Shown here one piece after another: positions 7,938 through 16,902 of a stretch of 64,000 nucleotides of DNA. The notes beneath the pieces are model-generated. The model was not told where the DNA came from. It did no database searches and saw only the letters and a program-made list of their open reading frames with translations. The position numbers and the translations under genes were made by a program. Positions within the stretch are counted from its first letter, which is position 1. Each line of letters starts with the position of its first letter. Origin of the DNA: Armatimonadota bacterium (lineage in GTDB: Bacteria > Armatimonadota > Fimbriimonadia > Fimbriimonadales > ATM1); contig JAJPJR010000040.1 in the NCBI GenBank assembly GCA_021324165.1, positions 62,001 through 126,000 of the forward strand, given 5' to 3'.

Positions 7938-8662
7938 TGTTCTGTGATTTCGACTTTTACTTCGCCAAAGCCTTTCGACTTATATCCACCGATCATCTTG
8001 ATGCTCTGCAGCCGCTTTACCACCAACTCTTCAAGGATCTGTTCTTGGGACTTATCTTTGAAAGGTTCGCAGGTGAGCCACAAGTCCACCTGCCCTTCTT
8101 TTACCCGCCTTGGCTTACCGAACGTCCACCCGCTGGGCGTTTCCAAATCAACGGTAACGTTTCCCGTAAACTGTGTGCCGGGAGCAGCGAATTGATAGGA
8201 TCGGTTGGCGCCTTTCGCCACGGTCGCCGTTGCACGATCAATCCGCGCGGAATACAAGGTTTGCGGGCGGCTTTGCTTTTCGGCAAAAAGAAAAGGTACA
8301 GAAACAAAACCAACTAACCCTTGGGCGCCCAAAATGTAACATACTGGACAGATTGAATTGCCATCAATTTTGCAGGCCTCCTTACGATATCTGGGCGCCG
8401 AACCTTTTTCTGCATCGGAAGGATTAGGAGATGCCAGGCAGGGACAAAGATTTTCCCAACCGTCTTCACTGTCTTCATTGCGACATTGTTCGAACAGATA
8501 CCGTTCCAGTTGGTATCGGTACGCTCCTTTTAGGCTCGGGCCGGGAATGCACATTCTGTCGCCCACCATGGCGATCGGATTGTCAACTCCTCCAAGCGGT
8601 TCGTCCATTCCGCCGATACGGATCGGGCTTACTGCGGTCAAGGTTATGCGATATGTTTTCAT
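7934..8662 (-). CDS. cas7: Type III CRISPR Cas7-family RAMP protein, Csm3-like, catalytic Asp retained
   Basis: A 242-residue Cas7 subunit that would line the crRNA and cut bound target RNA. It has GGVDNP (Asp27, aligning by eye with the Csm3 catalytic aspartate), IPGPSLKGAYR (about 39-49), a cysteine cluster from CPCLASP to CPVCYILGAQGLVGFV, and the C-terminal GGYKSKGFGEV loop. I chose the ATG at 8662 because GGAGG lies eight bases upstream and the codon overlaps the cas11 stop (ATGA); an in-frame ATG at 8677 has no such support. Confidence 0.9.
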   Translation of the reverse strand: MKTYRITLTAVSPIRIGGMDEPLGGVDNPIAMVGDRMCIPGPSLKGAYRYQLERYLFEQCRNEDSEDGWENLCPCLASPNPSDAEKGSAPRYRKEACKIDGNSICPVCYILGAQGLVGFVSVPFLFAEKQSRPQTLYSARIDRATATVAKGANRSYQFAAPGTQFTGNVTVDLETPSGWTFGKPRRVKEGQVDLWLTCEPFKDKSQEQILEELVVKRLQSIKMIGGYKSKGFGEVKVEITEQ

Positions 8663-8943
8663 CTTTGAATCCTCCATGCATCGAACGATTTGATAATCAG
8701 TCTTCCAATTTCGGGAGAGCGTTCGATCTCCGGCGACGCCTGTAACGCCTTGATGATCGTCTTCCCAAACTCTTTATCTTTGCGCCCTCTGGCTCTTGAT
8801 GCATCCAGCCTTCTTAGCGTTTCCTCGGGCCCGAAGAGCACAAACGCATCGCCAAGTTCATTCAGGAACTTGGCCGAAAACCTTGCTTCGCGAAAGTTCG
8901 ATCGAAGATCCGCTTGGATCTCTCTTATGCACTCATCGAACAT
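8659..8943 (-). CDS. cas11: Type III CRISPR small subunit (Cas11-like)
   Basis: A 94-residue, apparently all-helical basic protein between the cas5- and cas7-type genes, the place and size of Csm2/Cmr5 small subunits that form the inner filament of type III complexes. Sequence alone is too diverged for a family call, so identity rests on size, predicted helicity and operon position. AAGGAG lies seven bases before the ATG. It overlaps cas5 by 11 bases and cas7 by 4, consistent with translational coupling. Confidence 0.7.
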   Translation of the reverse strand: MFDECIREIQADLRSNFREARFSAKFLNELGDAFVLFGPEETLRRLDASRARGRKDKEFGKTIIKALQASPEIERSPEIGRLIIKSFDAWRIQR

Positions 8944-9883
8944 CCGTTTCTCCTTCGCCCAGAGCGGGCAGGCATTTGATGATGGCGGCGCCTATCGAGC
9001 GCTCCGCCGAAAGTTGCTGTTTGAACTGTTTCAACGCATCCAGCACATTGAGCAAAACCTGCGCGCCATTTCGCGTTCTGGTTTGATTCTGCTTGGTGAG
9101 CAGATACAGCCGCGTCACTTCAAAACCGTATTGCTCGAACACCTGGGCGGTATTGTTGCGAAAACTCGAACCAGGGCACCGTCTTCCACTGATGGCCCCC
9201 ACAACCGCTTTCAAGATCGGCGCAACATCGTCGGTCTTTTTTGGGCTCTCTGCATCTTGACTCAAAAGAAAGTGATGCGCCGCAACTTCGCTTCCTTCGA
9301 GCAGCGCGCGTTCATAATGCCCATGCTTCCCATGATCAGGAACGAACAGGTAACCGTATCGTGGATGGATGACATTTCTAATCCCCCATTGTTCAAGTGC
9401 CTTCTGGTCATGCAAACACCGAACGGCCAAATCACCTACCTCGGGATTGCCAGGATCAATGCTGGTTTCTTCCAAAGTCACCCGGCAGCGCCCAAAACCG
9501 CTCGATTTCATCCCGCCAAGCTGCAGTTCGAATTCCTCGGGCATTTCTTTGCACGTGAAATCGTTCAGCTGCAAGTGCATTTCGGCTTTAACATCAGCCA
9601 GGTATTCGATCTGCAAAGGCACTTTGCTCACGTTGTGCACCCGATCTCGCGGCGAATAGACTAGTGATTCGGCACGGAAGCTGATAAATCGAGCCGACGC
9701 TACGAATGGACGGTAGTGAGCGGGAAATCTGGCGTTCAATGCTCCAACCAGGCTCGTTGTGGTGAACACTTTCAGGCAAGGTCGAAATGTGGATGCACGC
9801 ATACGCTCCCCCAAGCAGAGCAGATCAACTTCGAGTGAGTACCGCGCATACCGAATACCGTTTTCCTGTTGGTATTTATCCAT
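8933..9883 (-). CDS. cas5: Type III CRISPR Cas5-family RAMP protein (Csm4/Cmr3/Csx10-like)
   Basis: A 316-residue RAMP protein next to cas10. In type III complexes Cas5 caps the backbone and holds the crRNA 5' handle beside Cas10. The first half has RAMP-like strands (RYSLEVDLLCLGE, TTSLVGALNARF) and the glycine-rich loop LGGMKSSGFGRCRV (about 120-133). The second half is unassigned. I chose the ATG at 9883: AAAGGAG lies upstream and the codon overlaps the cas10 stop by eight bases. The longer frame from 9949 lies inside cas10. Confidence 0.82.
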   Translation of the reverse strand: MDKYQQENGIRYARYSLEVDLLCLGERMRASTFRPCLKVFTTTSLVGALNARFPAHYRPFVASARFISFRAESLVYSPRDRVHNVSKVPLQIEYLADVKAEMHLQLNDFTCKEMPEEFELQLGGMKSSGFGRCRVTLEETSIDPGNPEVGDLAVRCLHDQKALEQWGIRNVIHPRYGYLFVPDHGKHGHYERALLEGSEVAAHHFLLSQDAESPKKTDDVAPILKAVVGAISGRRCPGSSFRNNTAQVFEQYGFEVTRLYLLTKQNQTRTRNGAQVLLNVLDALKQFKQQLSAERSIGAAIIKCLPALGEGETDVR

Positions 9884-11699
9884 CTTTGCTCCTTTTGTCA
9901 GAGAGATTGACCAAAACTTTTGCGGTTTCAAACGAAAGTTGTCCTTCATTTAGCAAAGTTCCGAGTTCTGTGTCGCAAGTATCCTTGTTTTTCATCACCA
10001 GTTTAGCCAGCGATTCAGAACGATTTGCAACGGATGCAAGCAGATGGACGGCGTGAGCCTTCATGCTGCTGATGGCGTTGAGTACTTTCTCGGCGTCTTT
10101 GATCTTCAAGGAAGCCGTACCGCTTGCCACGAGGTTAATAATGAGTTCATCGGAAGGGTTTTCCAAATACCGCCAATGGTCAAAAAACGGATGCTTCGCG
10201 TTGGACACGGAAAGTCCAAATCGGATCGGACACTCAATGTCGCCGATCAGTTTTGGAAAGCTGTTCTTCATTTCATTGCAGATTCGTCGCAGGATGAAAT
10301 TCACTTTCGTTCGGTCATCATGCAAATGGCAGCACCACAACCATGGCGCGTTGTTCGTGGCCGCAACTTGTTGAACGCAGTCGACTGTCAAGAGGTCTAT
10401 GAGCATTTTGTTAACCGAGTCTAAGAAGCAGGAATAGTCCGTCAAAAAATCAACGACTGTTGGAATCGGCACATACAGGTTGTTACCGAGTCCTTCATTC
10501 GGCGTCTTTAGTTTGCTTTCAAGGTATTCCTTATGGAGATACGTGAGGGACGAGTGTAGTTGATTCAAATCTAAGTGCGTCCGCACCCAGACGACCGATC
10601 CCGTCTGCCAGTTCTGCAGTTTGGTGAGCGAGAGTGCTTGCTCGCGAATCTCGTAACAATCTTCACAAAGATCTTCTTGCGGTTCTTCCGGCATGCGGCG
10701 CTGCGGCCACACTTTGTCTGCGTGTGCCGCCTGGCAGTTTTCGCAGATCGGCAAGTCAATCCTCTCAGCAGGCTCTGATTCGCACAATCTTCGGTCGGAT
10801 TGTGCGAGTGTTTCAAGCGGAGACTGATTGCTTTGAAGTGATCCCAGTTGCCAATTACCCTCCATGACAAACGGACGCAACTTTTCGCGAAACATTTCGA
10901 TGAGTTTTTCGTTCTCGTACACAACAATCATCTGGTTTTCCACAACAGCCAGCACATGATCAGGAAACTCTTTGCGGGTTTCCTCGATGCGTTGCGCAAC
11001 AGCCGCGAACACGCCAAGATCGCGGGCTCGATAAGGCCGCTGTTTGAATGCCGCCTCGATCCGCGCAGCCCAAAGCCTCATCCCGCCTGCAAGTGGGTTG
11101 ATATCGCGCCATTCTGCTCCGGCCTTGACAGCGGACCAGTCCATTTTGGCGATCACGCGCGCCAGCTTGCCAGCAACTTCAGAATGCGCCAGCAAAGTTG
11201 TAACATTCATTCCGCCGCGGCGTATCTCCGGTCGAGATAACAGGTGTGATTTGTACTTTTCTTTGGTTTCGTCCCAACTAGGATCCTTGTTGAGAAACTG
11301 AATGAGATCTTTGAGGTCACTTTTTGTGGTGATGAAGGTAGTTCTGCGACATTTGTTTGTCCACAGGCAGTAGTAGTGATACTCTGGATCCGCATTAACT
11401 TGGTGTTCGGGCACCGTTCTGCCGAAGCCTGCCGCCAGGTGGTCTGCGAAACTCACGAAGAGCCAAGCGTTGGAGTCCTTGTAATGTTTTTCCAGGAGCT
11501 CGGTGTTCTTTCTGGAAATGCATCGCCAGCACGCGTTGCTATCCAGGCGCAGGTCCCACTGATCGGGATGTTTGAGGCATTTCTCGAACTCGTGCGGGTC
11601 TGGCTCAGATGTCTCTCGCAACCCAACCGCTGTCCAATCAACGATCTTGCCGATGTCGTGGAAGTCGGCCTTCGGGTCGTCTGGCGTGCTCTCTTTCAC
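9876..11699 (-). CDS. cas10: Cas10-like type III large subunit with HD motif but no GGDD motif
   Basis: A 607-residue diverged Cas10. The N-terminal HD nuclease part shows DFHDIGK (His14, Asp15) and FADHLAA (84-90), a typical Cas10 pairing. A zinc ribbon has CENC (319-322) and CEDC (345-348). The palm region keeps FGLSVSNAKHPFFDHW (494-509), like the segment after the active site in other Cas10s, but GGDD is absent; the aligned spot seems to read LHDD (459-462). DNA cleavage may thus be kept and cyclic-oligoadenylate synthesis lost, as described for subtypes III-C and III-F. An upstream in-frame stop at 11706-11708 fixes GTG 11699 as the start. It is shorter than most Cas10s and heads a five-gene coupled operon. 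Confidence 0.85.
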   Translation of the reverse strand: MKESTPDDPKADFHDIGKIVDWTAVGLRETSEPDPHEFEKCLKHPDQWDLRLDSNACWRCISRKNTELLEKHYKDSNAWLFVSFADHLAAGFGRTVPEHQVNADPEYHYYCLWTNKCRRTTFITTKSDLKDLIQFLNKDPSWDETKEKYKSHLLSRPEIRRGGMNVTTLLAHSEVAGKLARVIAKMDWSAVKAGAEWRDINPLAGGMRLWAARIEAAFKQRPYRARDLGVFAAVAQRIEETRKEFPDHVLAVVENQMIVVYENEKLIEMFREKLRPFVMEGNWQLGSLQSNQSPLETLAQSDRRLCESEPAERIDLPICENCQAAHADKVWPQRRMPEEPQEDLCEDCYEIREQALSLTKLQNWQTGSVVWVRTHLDLNQLHSSLTYLHKEYLESKLKTPNEGLGNNLYVPIPTVVDFLTDYSCFLDSVNKMLIDLLTVDCVQQVAATNNAPWLWCCHLHDDRTKVNFILRRICNEMKNSFPKLIGDIECPIRFGLSVSNAKHPFFDHWRYLENPSDELIINLVASGTASLKIKDAEKVLNAISSMKAHAVHLLASVANRSESLAKLVMKNKDTCDTELGTLLNEGQLSFETAKVLVNLSDKRSKDG

Positions 11700-11828
11700 G
11701 CTCTGTCAGTTCGGCAGCCCTTCTGCAACCCCCTGCTTTAGGTACCTTGTAATTTGGCTGGCTTGGGGGTTGTTTGCCTGCAGAAATGGGTTGTGATGCG
11801 AATCTGGCCTAAGGCCAGAGGCTCAACG

Positions 11829-12788
11829 TTATCCCCCGCCGGAGCCGGGCTTATAGTTCCCGTGCCCGAACCCGCCGCCTCCGAATCCGCCTCCGAATCC
11901 GCCCGAGCCGGCTTCGAAGCCGCGCACCCCGCCCGAAAGATAATAAACCCCCTCGCGCGCAACGCGCGAGGCTGAAACGATCTTCTGCAAGAACGCCTCG
12001 CACGCCTTCAAATCCGGCGGAACGTTTTTCTTGACTGACAGCAGTTCCGCATCCGCGGCATAACTTTTGATCACCTTCAGCCCGCTCGCTGCAAAAAGAT
12101 CGTGGTTCGAAAACAGGTCAGCCGAATTCACGCTGCCGTTCAGCGTGCAGATGACTCCGATCACGTTGTCATCGCCCACAACCCCCGCAAACAGTTTGGA
12201 TGCAACTGCGCTGATTCGCTTTTGCACTTCGGGGTCGCTCAGTGTGGCTTGAATCGTTCCGGTATCGGCGGTCTTGCCCGCCTTAGCGTTGGTTTCGGCC
12301 ACTTTGTTCCAAACTTCCTGCTGATTTTTGGATTGCGCGGCTGCTTGGCGGACTTCGTCGTTCACCAACATTCCGGAATCGCCGAATGAAAGCTTTTCTC
12401 CCCGCCACCTGCCGTGCTCCACGCAAAAAACTGGCACTTGCAAACTGGATCGCGGCGGAACGATGGTGTCTTTCCCCACAATGCGATCTTGTTTGCCTCC
12501 CAACAAAAGTTCGCCGGCAAACAGCAGCAAGGGCAGTTCGGCGCGGTTGCGGACTTCGAGCGAATTCACCTGCTCCATTCCGGGCACTTCGATAATTTCA
12601 ACCAACTTTTGGCGGATCGCTTCCGAAAGCGTGATGTATTTCTCGCGCGAAATCGGCTTTTCGCTAATGACAGGAACCAGCGCGATGCATCCCTCTTGCA
12701 CCGGTTTGCCCAAAGAAAACTTTGGGGGCGAGAGCGGCGTGTGTACCGTTTGAGCCAATAGCGCTCCGATCAGAAAAACCTCTTTCAT
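11829..12788 (-). CDS. ARPP-1 (DUF6569) domain protein
   Basis: A 319-residue protein with a weak signal-like N-terminus (MKEVFLIGALLAQTVHT). The core carries the ARPP-1/DUF6569 signature: LPLLLFAGELLLGGKQDRIV and PPRSSLQVPVFCVEHGRW. The C-terminus is glycine-rich (about 280-319). The family is widespread but functionally uncharacterised; it is named for co-occurrence with ADP-ribosylglycohydrolase and rhodanese-phosphatase domains. I chose the ATG at 12788 (GGAGG seven bases upstream) over a TTG at 12803. It lies about 130 bases from the cas10 start and is not part of the cas operon. Confidence 0.8.
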   Translation of the reverse strand: MKEVFLIGALLAQTVHTPLSPPKFSLGKPVQEGCIALVPVISEKPISREKYITLSEAIRQKLVEIIEVPGMEQVNSLEVRNRAELPLLLFAGELLLGGKQDRIVGKDTIVPPRSSLQVPVFCVEHGRWRGEKLSFGDSGMLVNDEVRQAAAQSKNQQEVWNKVAETNAKAGKTADTGTIQATLSDPEVQKRISAVASKLFAGVVGDDNVIGVICTLNGSVNSADLFSNHDLFAASGLKVIKSYAADAELLSVKKNVPPDLKACEAFLQKIVSASRVAREGVYYLSGGVRGFEAGSGGFGGGFGGGGFGHGNYKPGSGGG

Positions 12789-12845
12789 CAGATGCCTCCG
12801 CAACGTTCGGACGCCCGAAAGGCGGCAGGGTTTCGCCGCTCGGCG

Positions 12846-13331
12846 TCAATCGGCTAACGCCCTGCCGTATCCGTCGTACTGTACGGCTCCGGCAAGAATC
12901 AGAATCCCGTCTACCCAAGACCAAATTGTCATGATGCCGCACGTGAAAATCGCCAGCACAAGCTGCAACACCCCGATCGCGGCGTACCCCAAATACATTC
13001 TGCCGACTCCAGGAATCAGTTGAAGCAGCCCCGCCAAAACTCGGCTGGAAGAACTGTATTGGGTTGCACCCCGCACCGGCGGCGGAGTTTTGTCGGCCCG
13101 GCCGCCAGCGGGATAAGAAGGAACGCCCGCCGAAGGGAGCGGCGGCGGCGTGGAAGGAGTCAAACTTTGGCTGAATTCGGGCACCGAAGAGGCGAGCGTC
13201 CAGTCGGCCATTCCGCGTTTCCACACGTAGGTCTCACGCGAAATGACGCCTGATTCTATCAACTCGGCCATCTGCTCACCGCTAAGCGGCCCGAGTTGTC
13301 CGAACTGACCCACGTAGTACCACTCGAACAA
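12846..13331 (-). CDS. GYF_2 and TM2 domain membrane protein
   Basis: A 161-residue protein. Residues 3-52 form a GYF_2-type domain (WYYVGQFGQLGPLSGEQM, then KRGMADWTLA). A Pro/Ser-rich linker (about 57-95) follows, then a TM2 domain with two membrane helices (about 98-150: LLQLIPGVGRMYLGY, LVLAIFTCGIMTIWSWVDGI). Such proteins are inner-membrane anchored; their role is unknown. It is 57 bases upstream of the ARPP-1 gene on the same strand, possibly cotranscribed. The 100 bases after its start (13332-13432) hold no gene. Confidence 0.88.
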   Translation of the reverse strand: MFEWYYVGQFGQLGPLSGEQMAELIESGVISRETYVWKRGMADWTLASSVPEFSQSLTPSTPPPLPSAGVPSYPAGGRADKTPPPVRGATQYSSSSRVLAGLLQLIPGVGRMYLGYAAIGVLQLVLAIFTCGIMTIWSWVDGILILAGAVQYDGYGRALAD

Positions 13332-13432
13332 AAGTGCGCTCCCTAAACCGGTTTTTACCGCGAAGTCGGCTTGCCGGTTGTGCTCTATTATTCTTTATGG
13401 ATAGATGGTCCCGAAGGCCAGGGGAAAAAGCC

Positions 13433-14560
13433 CTATCCGTTTTGGCGCTGTCTTCGCAAAAAGGCGGGGATATCCAGGTTGGTTGCGGAGGCCGCGGCCA
13501 TGTCTTCCTGCTCCACCCGTTCGAAACCGTCGAAAAACTCGGGAATGTTCAGCTCGGGCTCTTCGACGAACTGCGGCTCGGCTTTTCGAACTGTGGGCAC
13601 AGCCTTCCTGGTTCCCATTCCAGCGGCCAGAATCGTTACGCGAACCTCGTCGCCCATCTCTTCTCTTACCACGTGCCCCATGATGATCTCGGCCTCGTCG
13701 GGCTCGGTGAACTGCACCAGGTATTCCATTACTTCGTTGGCTTCGGTCAAGGTGAAACCGCTTCCCGAGGAGATATTCACCAGCAGTCGCGTGGCGCCTT
13801 CGATGCTTGTTTCGAGCAGTTTGGAAGCCGCGGCGGCTTCGGCGGCGCGTTTGGCTCTGCCTTCGCCTTTTGCTCTTCCCAGGCCCATCAGCGCGGCTCC
13901 GGCGTTTTTCATGATGCTGCGCACGTCGGCGAAATCCACATTGATGATTCCTGGAACCAGAATGATTTCGCTGATGCCTTGCACGCCCTGACGCAGCACG
14001 TCGTCTGCCGAGGAGAACGCTTCGTCTAAAGTCGCGCGCTTTTCGGTAACTTCGAGCAGGCGGTCGTTGGGAACCGAGATCAGGGTGTCAACGGTCTCCT
14101 TCAGTTTTTCGGCTCCGATCTCGGCGTTTTGTCGGCGCTTCGGGCCCTCGAAACGGAACGGCTTGGTTACGACTCCCACCGTGAGAATCCCTTTGGACTT
14201 GGCGATTTCTGCCACCACCGGGGCTGCTCCGGTTCCGGTGCCTCCTCCCATTCCTGCCGCGACGAACACCATATCTGCGCCCAAAACCAGTTTTTCGATC
14301 TCTTTTGCGCTCTCTTTTGCCGACTGCGCACCGATTTCCGGGTCGCCGCCCGATCCCAAGCCGTGGGTGAGAGATTCACCGAGTTGAAGTCTGGTCGAGG
14401 CGCGCGAAGTGGCGAGCACCTGCGCGTCGGTGTTCATCGCAATGAACGAAACCCCGCTCACCCGCTCTAAAATCATCCGATTGATCGCGTTGCAGCCGGC
14501 TCCGCCGACGCCGATCACTTTTATGTTTGCTCTGGCCTGAAAGAGATGATCCGAATACAT
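13433..14560 (-). CDS. ftsZ: Cell division GTPase FtsZ
   Basis: A 375-residue tubulin homologue that forms the Z ring. Visible features are [15 protein letters not shown], the [17 protein letters not shown] tubulin signature, [11 protein letters not shown] (T7 loop region) and a C-terminal conserved peptide, [10 protein letters not shown], for FtsA/ZipA-type partners. A short variable linker lies at about 320-355. No ftsA or mur genes flank it, so it is outside a classical dcw cluster. No Shine-Dalgarno is evident before the ATG. Confidence 0.98.
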   Translation of the reverse strand: MYSDHLFQARANIKVIGVGGAGCNAINRMILERVSGVSFIAMNTDAQVLATSRASTRLQLGESLTHGLGSGGDPEIGAQSAKESAKEIEKLVLGADMVFVAAGMGGGTGTGAAPVVAEIAKSKGILTVGVVTKPFRFEGPKRRQNAEIGAEKLKETVDTLISVPNDRLLEVTEKRATLDEAFSSADDVLRQGVQGISEIILVPGIINVDFADVRSIMKNAGAALMGLGRAKGEGRAKRAAEAAAASKLLETSIEGATRLLVNISSGSGFTLTEANEVMEYLVQFTEPDEAEIIMGHVVREEMGDEVRVTILAAGMGTRKAVPTVRKAEPQFVEEPELNIPEFFDGFERVEQEDMAAASATNLDIPAFLRRQRQNG

Positions 14561-14684
14561 CGTTTTTTCGCTGTGTGCCTTCCTTGCCGAAGTTGAGGCT
14601 AACCAAGAGACGATAACGAACGGTTAATCGCACCGGCATTCGCGGTGGATATTGCAGCGGCGGGCGGGAAGCGCGGCGAGCGGA

Positions 14685-14690
14685 TAGAAT
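14685..14690 (+). promoter_or_regulatory. Leaderless-type -10 box before the Gfo/Idh gene
   Basis: TAGAAT ends six bases before the ATG at 14697 and no Shine-Dalgarno is present. A transcript begun at the usual distance from this -10 would start at or within a base or two of the ATG. It lies in the 136-base gap between divergent ftsZ and this gene. Confidence 0.6.
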
Positions 14691-14696
14691 TGGCTC

Positions 14697-15851
14697 ATGG
14701 CAAAGCGCAGAGTAAGGATCGGGCTGATCGGTTATAAATTCATGGGCAAGGCGCATTCGAACGCCTATCGGCAGGCGCCCCGGTTCTTCGATATGGAGTG
14801 GGAGCCGGAACTTGCGGTGATCTGCGGGCGGGACGAACGGGCGTTGAAAGCCGCAGCTGACAAGTTTGGCTGGCAGGAGTGCGAGACGGATTGGCGGCGC
14901 GTCATCGAGCGGCAGGATATTGATCTGATTGACGTTTCGACTCCGGGCGATCTGCACGCTCCGATTGCGATCGCGGCGGCGAACGCGGGCAAAACCGTTT
15001 GGTGTGAAAAGCCTTTGGCAAACAGTTTGGAAGAAGCGCGTTCGATGCGCCAGGCGGTGGAAAAGGCTGGAGTGTTTCATGCGGTGTTTCATAACTACCG
15101 CTACTGTCCCGCGGTTGCGCTGGCTTTCAACATGATTCAAGACGGGCTGCTTGGAAAGATCTATCATTTTCGCGCGGTGTATTTGCAGGATTGGATCGCC
15201 GATCCTTCGTTTCCGTTGGTTTGGCGATTGGATAAACATTCGGCGGGTTCGGGTGCGCATGGCGACATCAATTCGCACATCATTGACTTGGGAAGGTATT
15301 TGGTGGGTGAAATCGCCGAAGTGAGCGGGCATTTGGAAACTTTTGTGAAGCAGAGACCGAAGCTGGCTGCAACCGACGATCGGTTGGGCGGAACGGCTTC
15401 GACGGAAATGGGCGAAGTTACGGTGGACGACGCGGCGATGTTTTTGGCGAAGTTTGAGAACGGCGCCTTAGGGACGTTCGAAGCGACCCGGTTTGCGCTG
15501 GGGAGAAAAAACCACAACAGATTTGAAATCAACGGCTCGCGCGGTTCGATCGTCTTCAATTTAGAACGGATGAACGAGCTGGAGTTTTACAGCAACGACG
15601 ATGCCGAGGCGCACCGCGGCTTTCGCACCATTCAGGTTACCGACGGGGTGCACCCGTTCACGGGCAGCTGGTGGCCGGCGGGGCATATCATCGGCTATGA
15701 GCATACGTTCACGCATCTGGTGGTATCGGGGTTTGAACGGATGGCGAAAGGCGAGAACCCGACGCCGGATTTCGAGGACGGGCTGCGCAATCAACGGGTG
15801 TTGGACGCGGTGACGCGTTCGAGCGCGAGCAGGAAGTGGGAATGCGTGTGA
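14697..15851 (+). CDS. Gfo/Idh/MocA-family NAD(P)-dependent oxidoreductase
   Basis: A 384-residue sugar or inositol dehydrogenase-type enzyme. The N-terminal Rossmann fold begins [29 protein letters not shown] (about 105-115) is the family's EKP motif. The C-terminal alpha/beta domain (about 125-370) includes [19 protein letters not shown] with the family's Asp/His pair. The substrate is unknown. Its last codons overlap the next gene. A 16-base stretch near its 3' end (15811-15826) is repeated exactly at 16428-16443, beyond the next gene. Confidence 0.93.
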   Translation: MAKRRVRIGLIGYKFMGKAHSNAYRQAPRFFDMEWEPELAVICGRDERALKAAADKFGWQECETDWRRVIERQDIDLIDVSTPGDLHAPIAIAAANAGKTVWCEKPLANSLEEARSMRQAVEKAGVFHAVFHNYRYCPAVALAFNMIQDGLLGKIYHFRAVYLQDWIADPSFPLVWRLDKHSAGSGAHGDINSHIIDLGRYLVGEIAEVSGHLETFVKQRPKLAATDDRLGGTASTEMGEVTVDDAAMFLAKFENGALGTFEATRFALGRKNHNRFEINGSRGSIVFNLERMNELEFYSNDDAEAHRGFRTIQVTDGVHPFTGSWWPAGHIIGYEHTFTHLVVSGFERMAKGENPTPDFEDGLRNQRVLDAVTRSSASRKWECV

Positions 15852-16420
15852 AACGAAAGGCGCTGTTGGTTCTGATCGCTGCAGGAAGTGCCGTCGTCTG
15901 GGTTTGGCCGCTCGATTTTTTTCCGTTCTTTCTGTTCTCGGGCAGCCGCGCCGAGGCGCTGAATTCGCCGGAACCGAAGCCCGTCGGGGGTGCCGCCGCA
16001 AAACTGTTGGATAAGTCGGTTGTTACTTGGAGTTCTGCGTACTTGAGATTGACGACGGCTGAGGGGCTTTTGCAACAAGCAGAATCTGTTCGCGATGTCG
16101 GGGATTACTGCGCGGTGCCGACAGCGGATTGGAAAAGAAACTTTGATGCGTATTCGTATCGGCTATTGGAACTTGCGAGCCGCCAGGGGATGGATGCCAA
16201 GTCGCTGGAAATCTGCTTGAAGCGAATATTGAAAGTGAGTACGCCTCATGTCGCGGTGCTGCCGATTGCCGCAGTATATGGGCGAACGGAATTATGCCGA
16301 TCGTGGGCGATCACCTGCACTTGGGAGTACCCCGAGAACGACCTGACATTTGGTCACATTGCCGTGTGGGTGTTTAGGGCAAGCGATCAGAAGGAATTGG
16401 CGTTTATGACGTGCGATTAA
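15842..16420 (+). CDS. Hypothetical protein with N-terminal membrane anchor
   Basis: A 192-residue unrecognised protein. One hydrophobic segment follows basic residues (about 6-33: [21 protein letters not shown]), so it is probably membrane-anchored or secreted. The rest is mixed alpha/beta with four scattered cysteines. The ATG at 15842 overlaps the 3' end of the oxidoreductase gene and has AGGAAG upstream. The gene lies between two copies of a 16-base direct repeat, so it may be inserted DNA. Confidence 0.6.
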   Translation: MRVKRKALLVLIAAGSAVVWVWPLDFFPFFLFSGSRAEALNSPEPKPVGGAAAKLLDKSVVTWSSAYLRLTTAEGLLQQAESVRDVGDYCAVPTADWKRNFDAYSYRLLELASRQGMDAKSLEICLKRILKVSTPHVAVLPIAAVYGRTELCRSWAITCTWEYPENDLTFGHIAVWVFRASDQKELAFMTCD

Positions 16421-16426
16421 GTTTCA

Positions 16427-16492
16427 CTGACGCGTTCGAGCGCAACGTTTGAAGCGCCGGTGTTTTGGCAGTTTTTGCGAACGGAGATTTAG
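16427..16492 (+). other. Possible displaced 3' end of the Gfo/Idh gene
   Basis: The second copy of the 16-base repeat (16428-16443) continues in an open frame, LTRSSATFEAPVFWQF and onward to TAG at 16490. This reads like an alternative C-terminus of the upstream oxidoreductase (which reads [10 protein letters not shown]). It is probably a remnant left by an insertion or partial duplication. Confidence 0.4.
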
Positions 16493-16549
16493 GGTGCGCC
16501 TTGTTGTCCGTCTGATTCTGTCGTTTCGGACGTGCTGCGTTCTTTATTT

Positions 16550-16581
16550 GCGTTGAGGTTCTTGGATTCGAGAACCAACGC
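16550..16581. terminator. Hairpin between convergent genes
   Basis: GCGTT-GA-GGTTCT (16550-16562) pairs with AGAACC-AACGC (16571-16581) around an eight-base loop, with a two-base bulge. It directly follows the stop of the minus-strand gene at 16582 and faces the plus-strand gene ending at 16420. There is no strong T-run, so terminator function is tentative. Confidence 0.45.
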
Positions 16582-16902
16582 CTAGAGGGCTTGGCGCCAT
16601 TTGTACGCTTGACGAACTTCGCTGTCGTCGAGCGATCCCTGTGATCGAATTTTAGCGATGCAGGCTTCCAAAAATCCGTCGAGCGCATAAAGCAGCGAAA
16701 GGTTTGCTCCAGTGAGTCCTCGGAGCGACCATTCGAGGTACTGCCTGGCCTGCGATGCAAGCAGATCGAGGTGGTCTTTGGGAAGTTCTTTCGCCCCGGA
16801 TGCGATCTTGCCCATGTTAGAGGCGATATGTCCGATTTTCATTTCAAACGGAAATGCCCTAAAACGGTCTTCGTGTTTCAATGTTTCAGACAAGATGATC
16901 AT
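16582..16902 (-). CDS. Small helical hypothetical protein, partner of the DUF5674 gene
   Basis: A 106-residue protein with no signal peptide, apparently all alpha-helical (two long amphipathic helices, about 18-60 and 62-104). I do not recognise a family. Its ATG overlaps the DUF5674 stop by four bases, so the pair is co-translated. The two-gene, small-protein layout resembles toxin-antitoxin or regulator pairs, but nothing in the sequence shows such activity. Confidence 0.6.
   Translation of the reverse strand: MIILSETLKHEDRFRAFPFEMKIGHIASNMGKIASGAKELPKDHLDLLASQARQYLEWSLRGLTGANLSLLYALDGFLEACIAKIRSQGSLDDSEVRQAYKWRQAL

Noticed and set aside
11829-12788. ARPP-1 protein as an accessory CRISPR gene
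   Set aside because: It is separated by about 130 bases without overlap, has a secretion-like N-terminus and no nucleotide-sensing domain. Adjacency alone is not enough.
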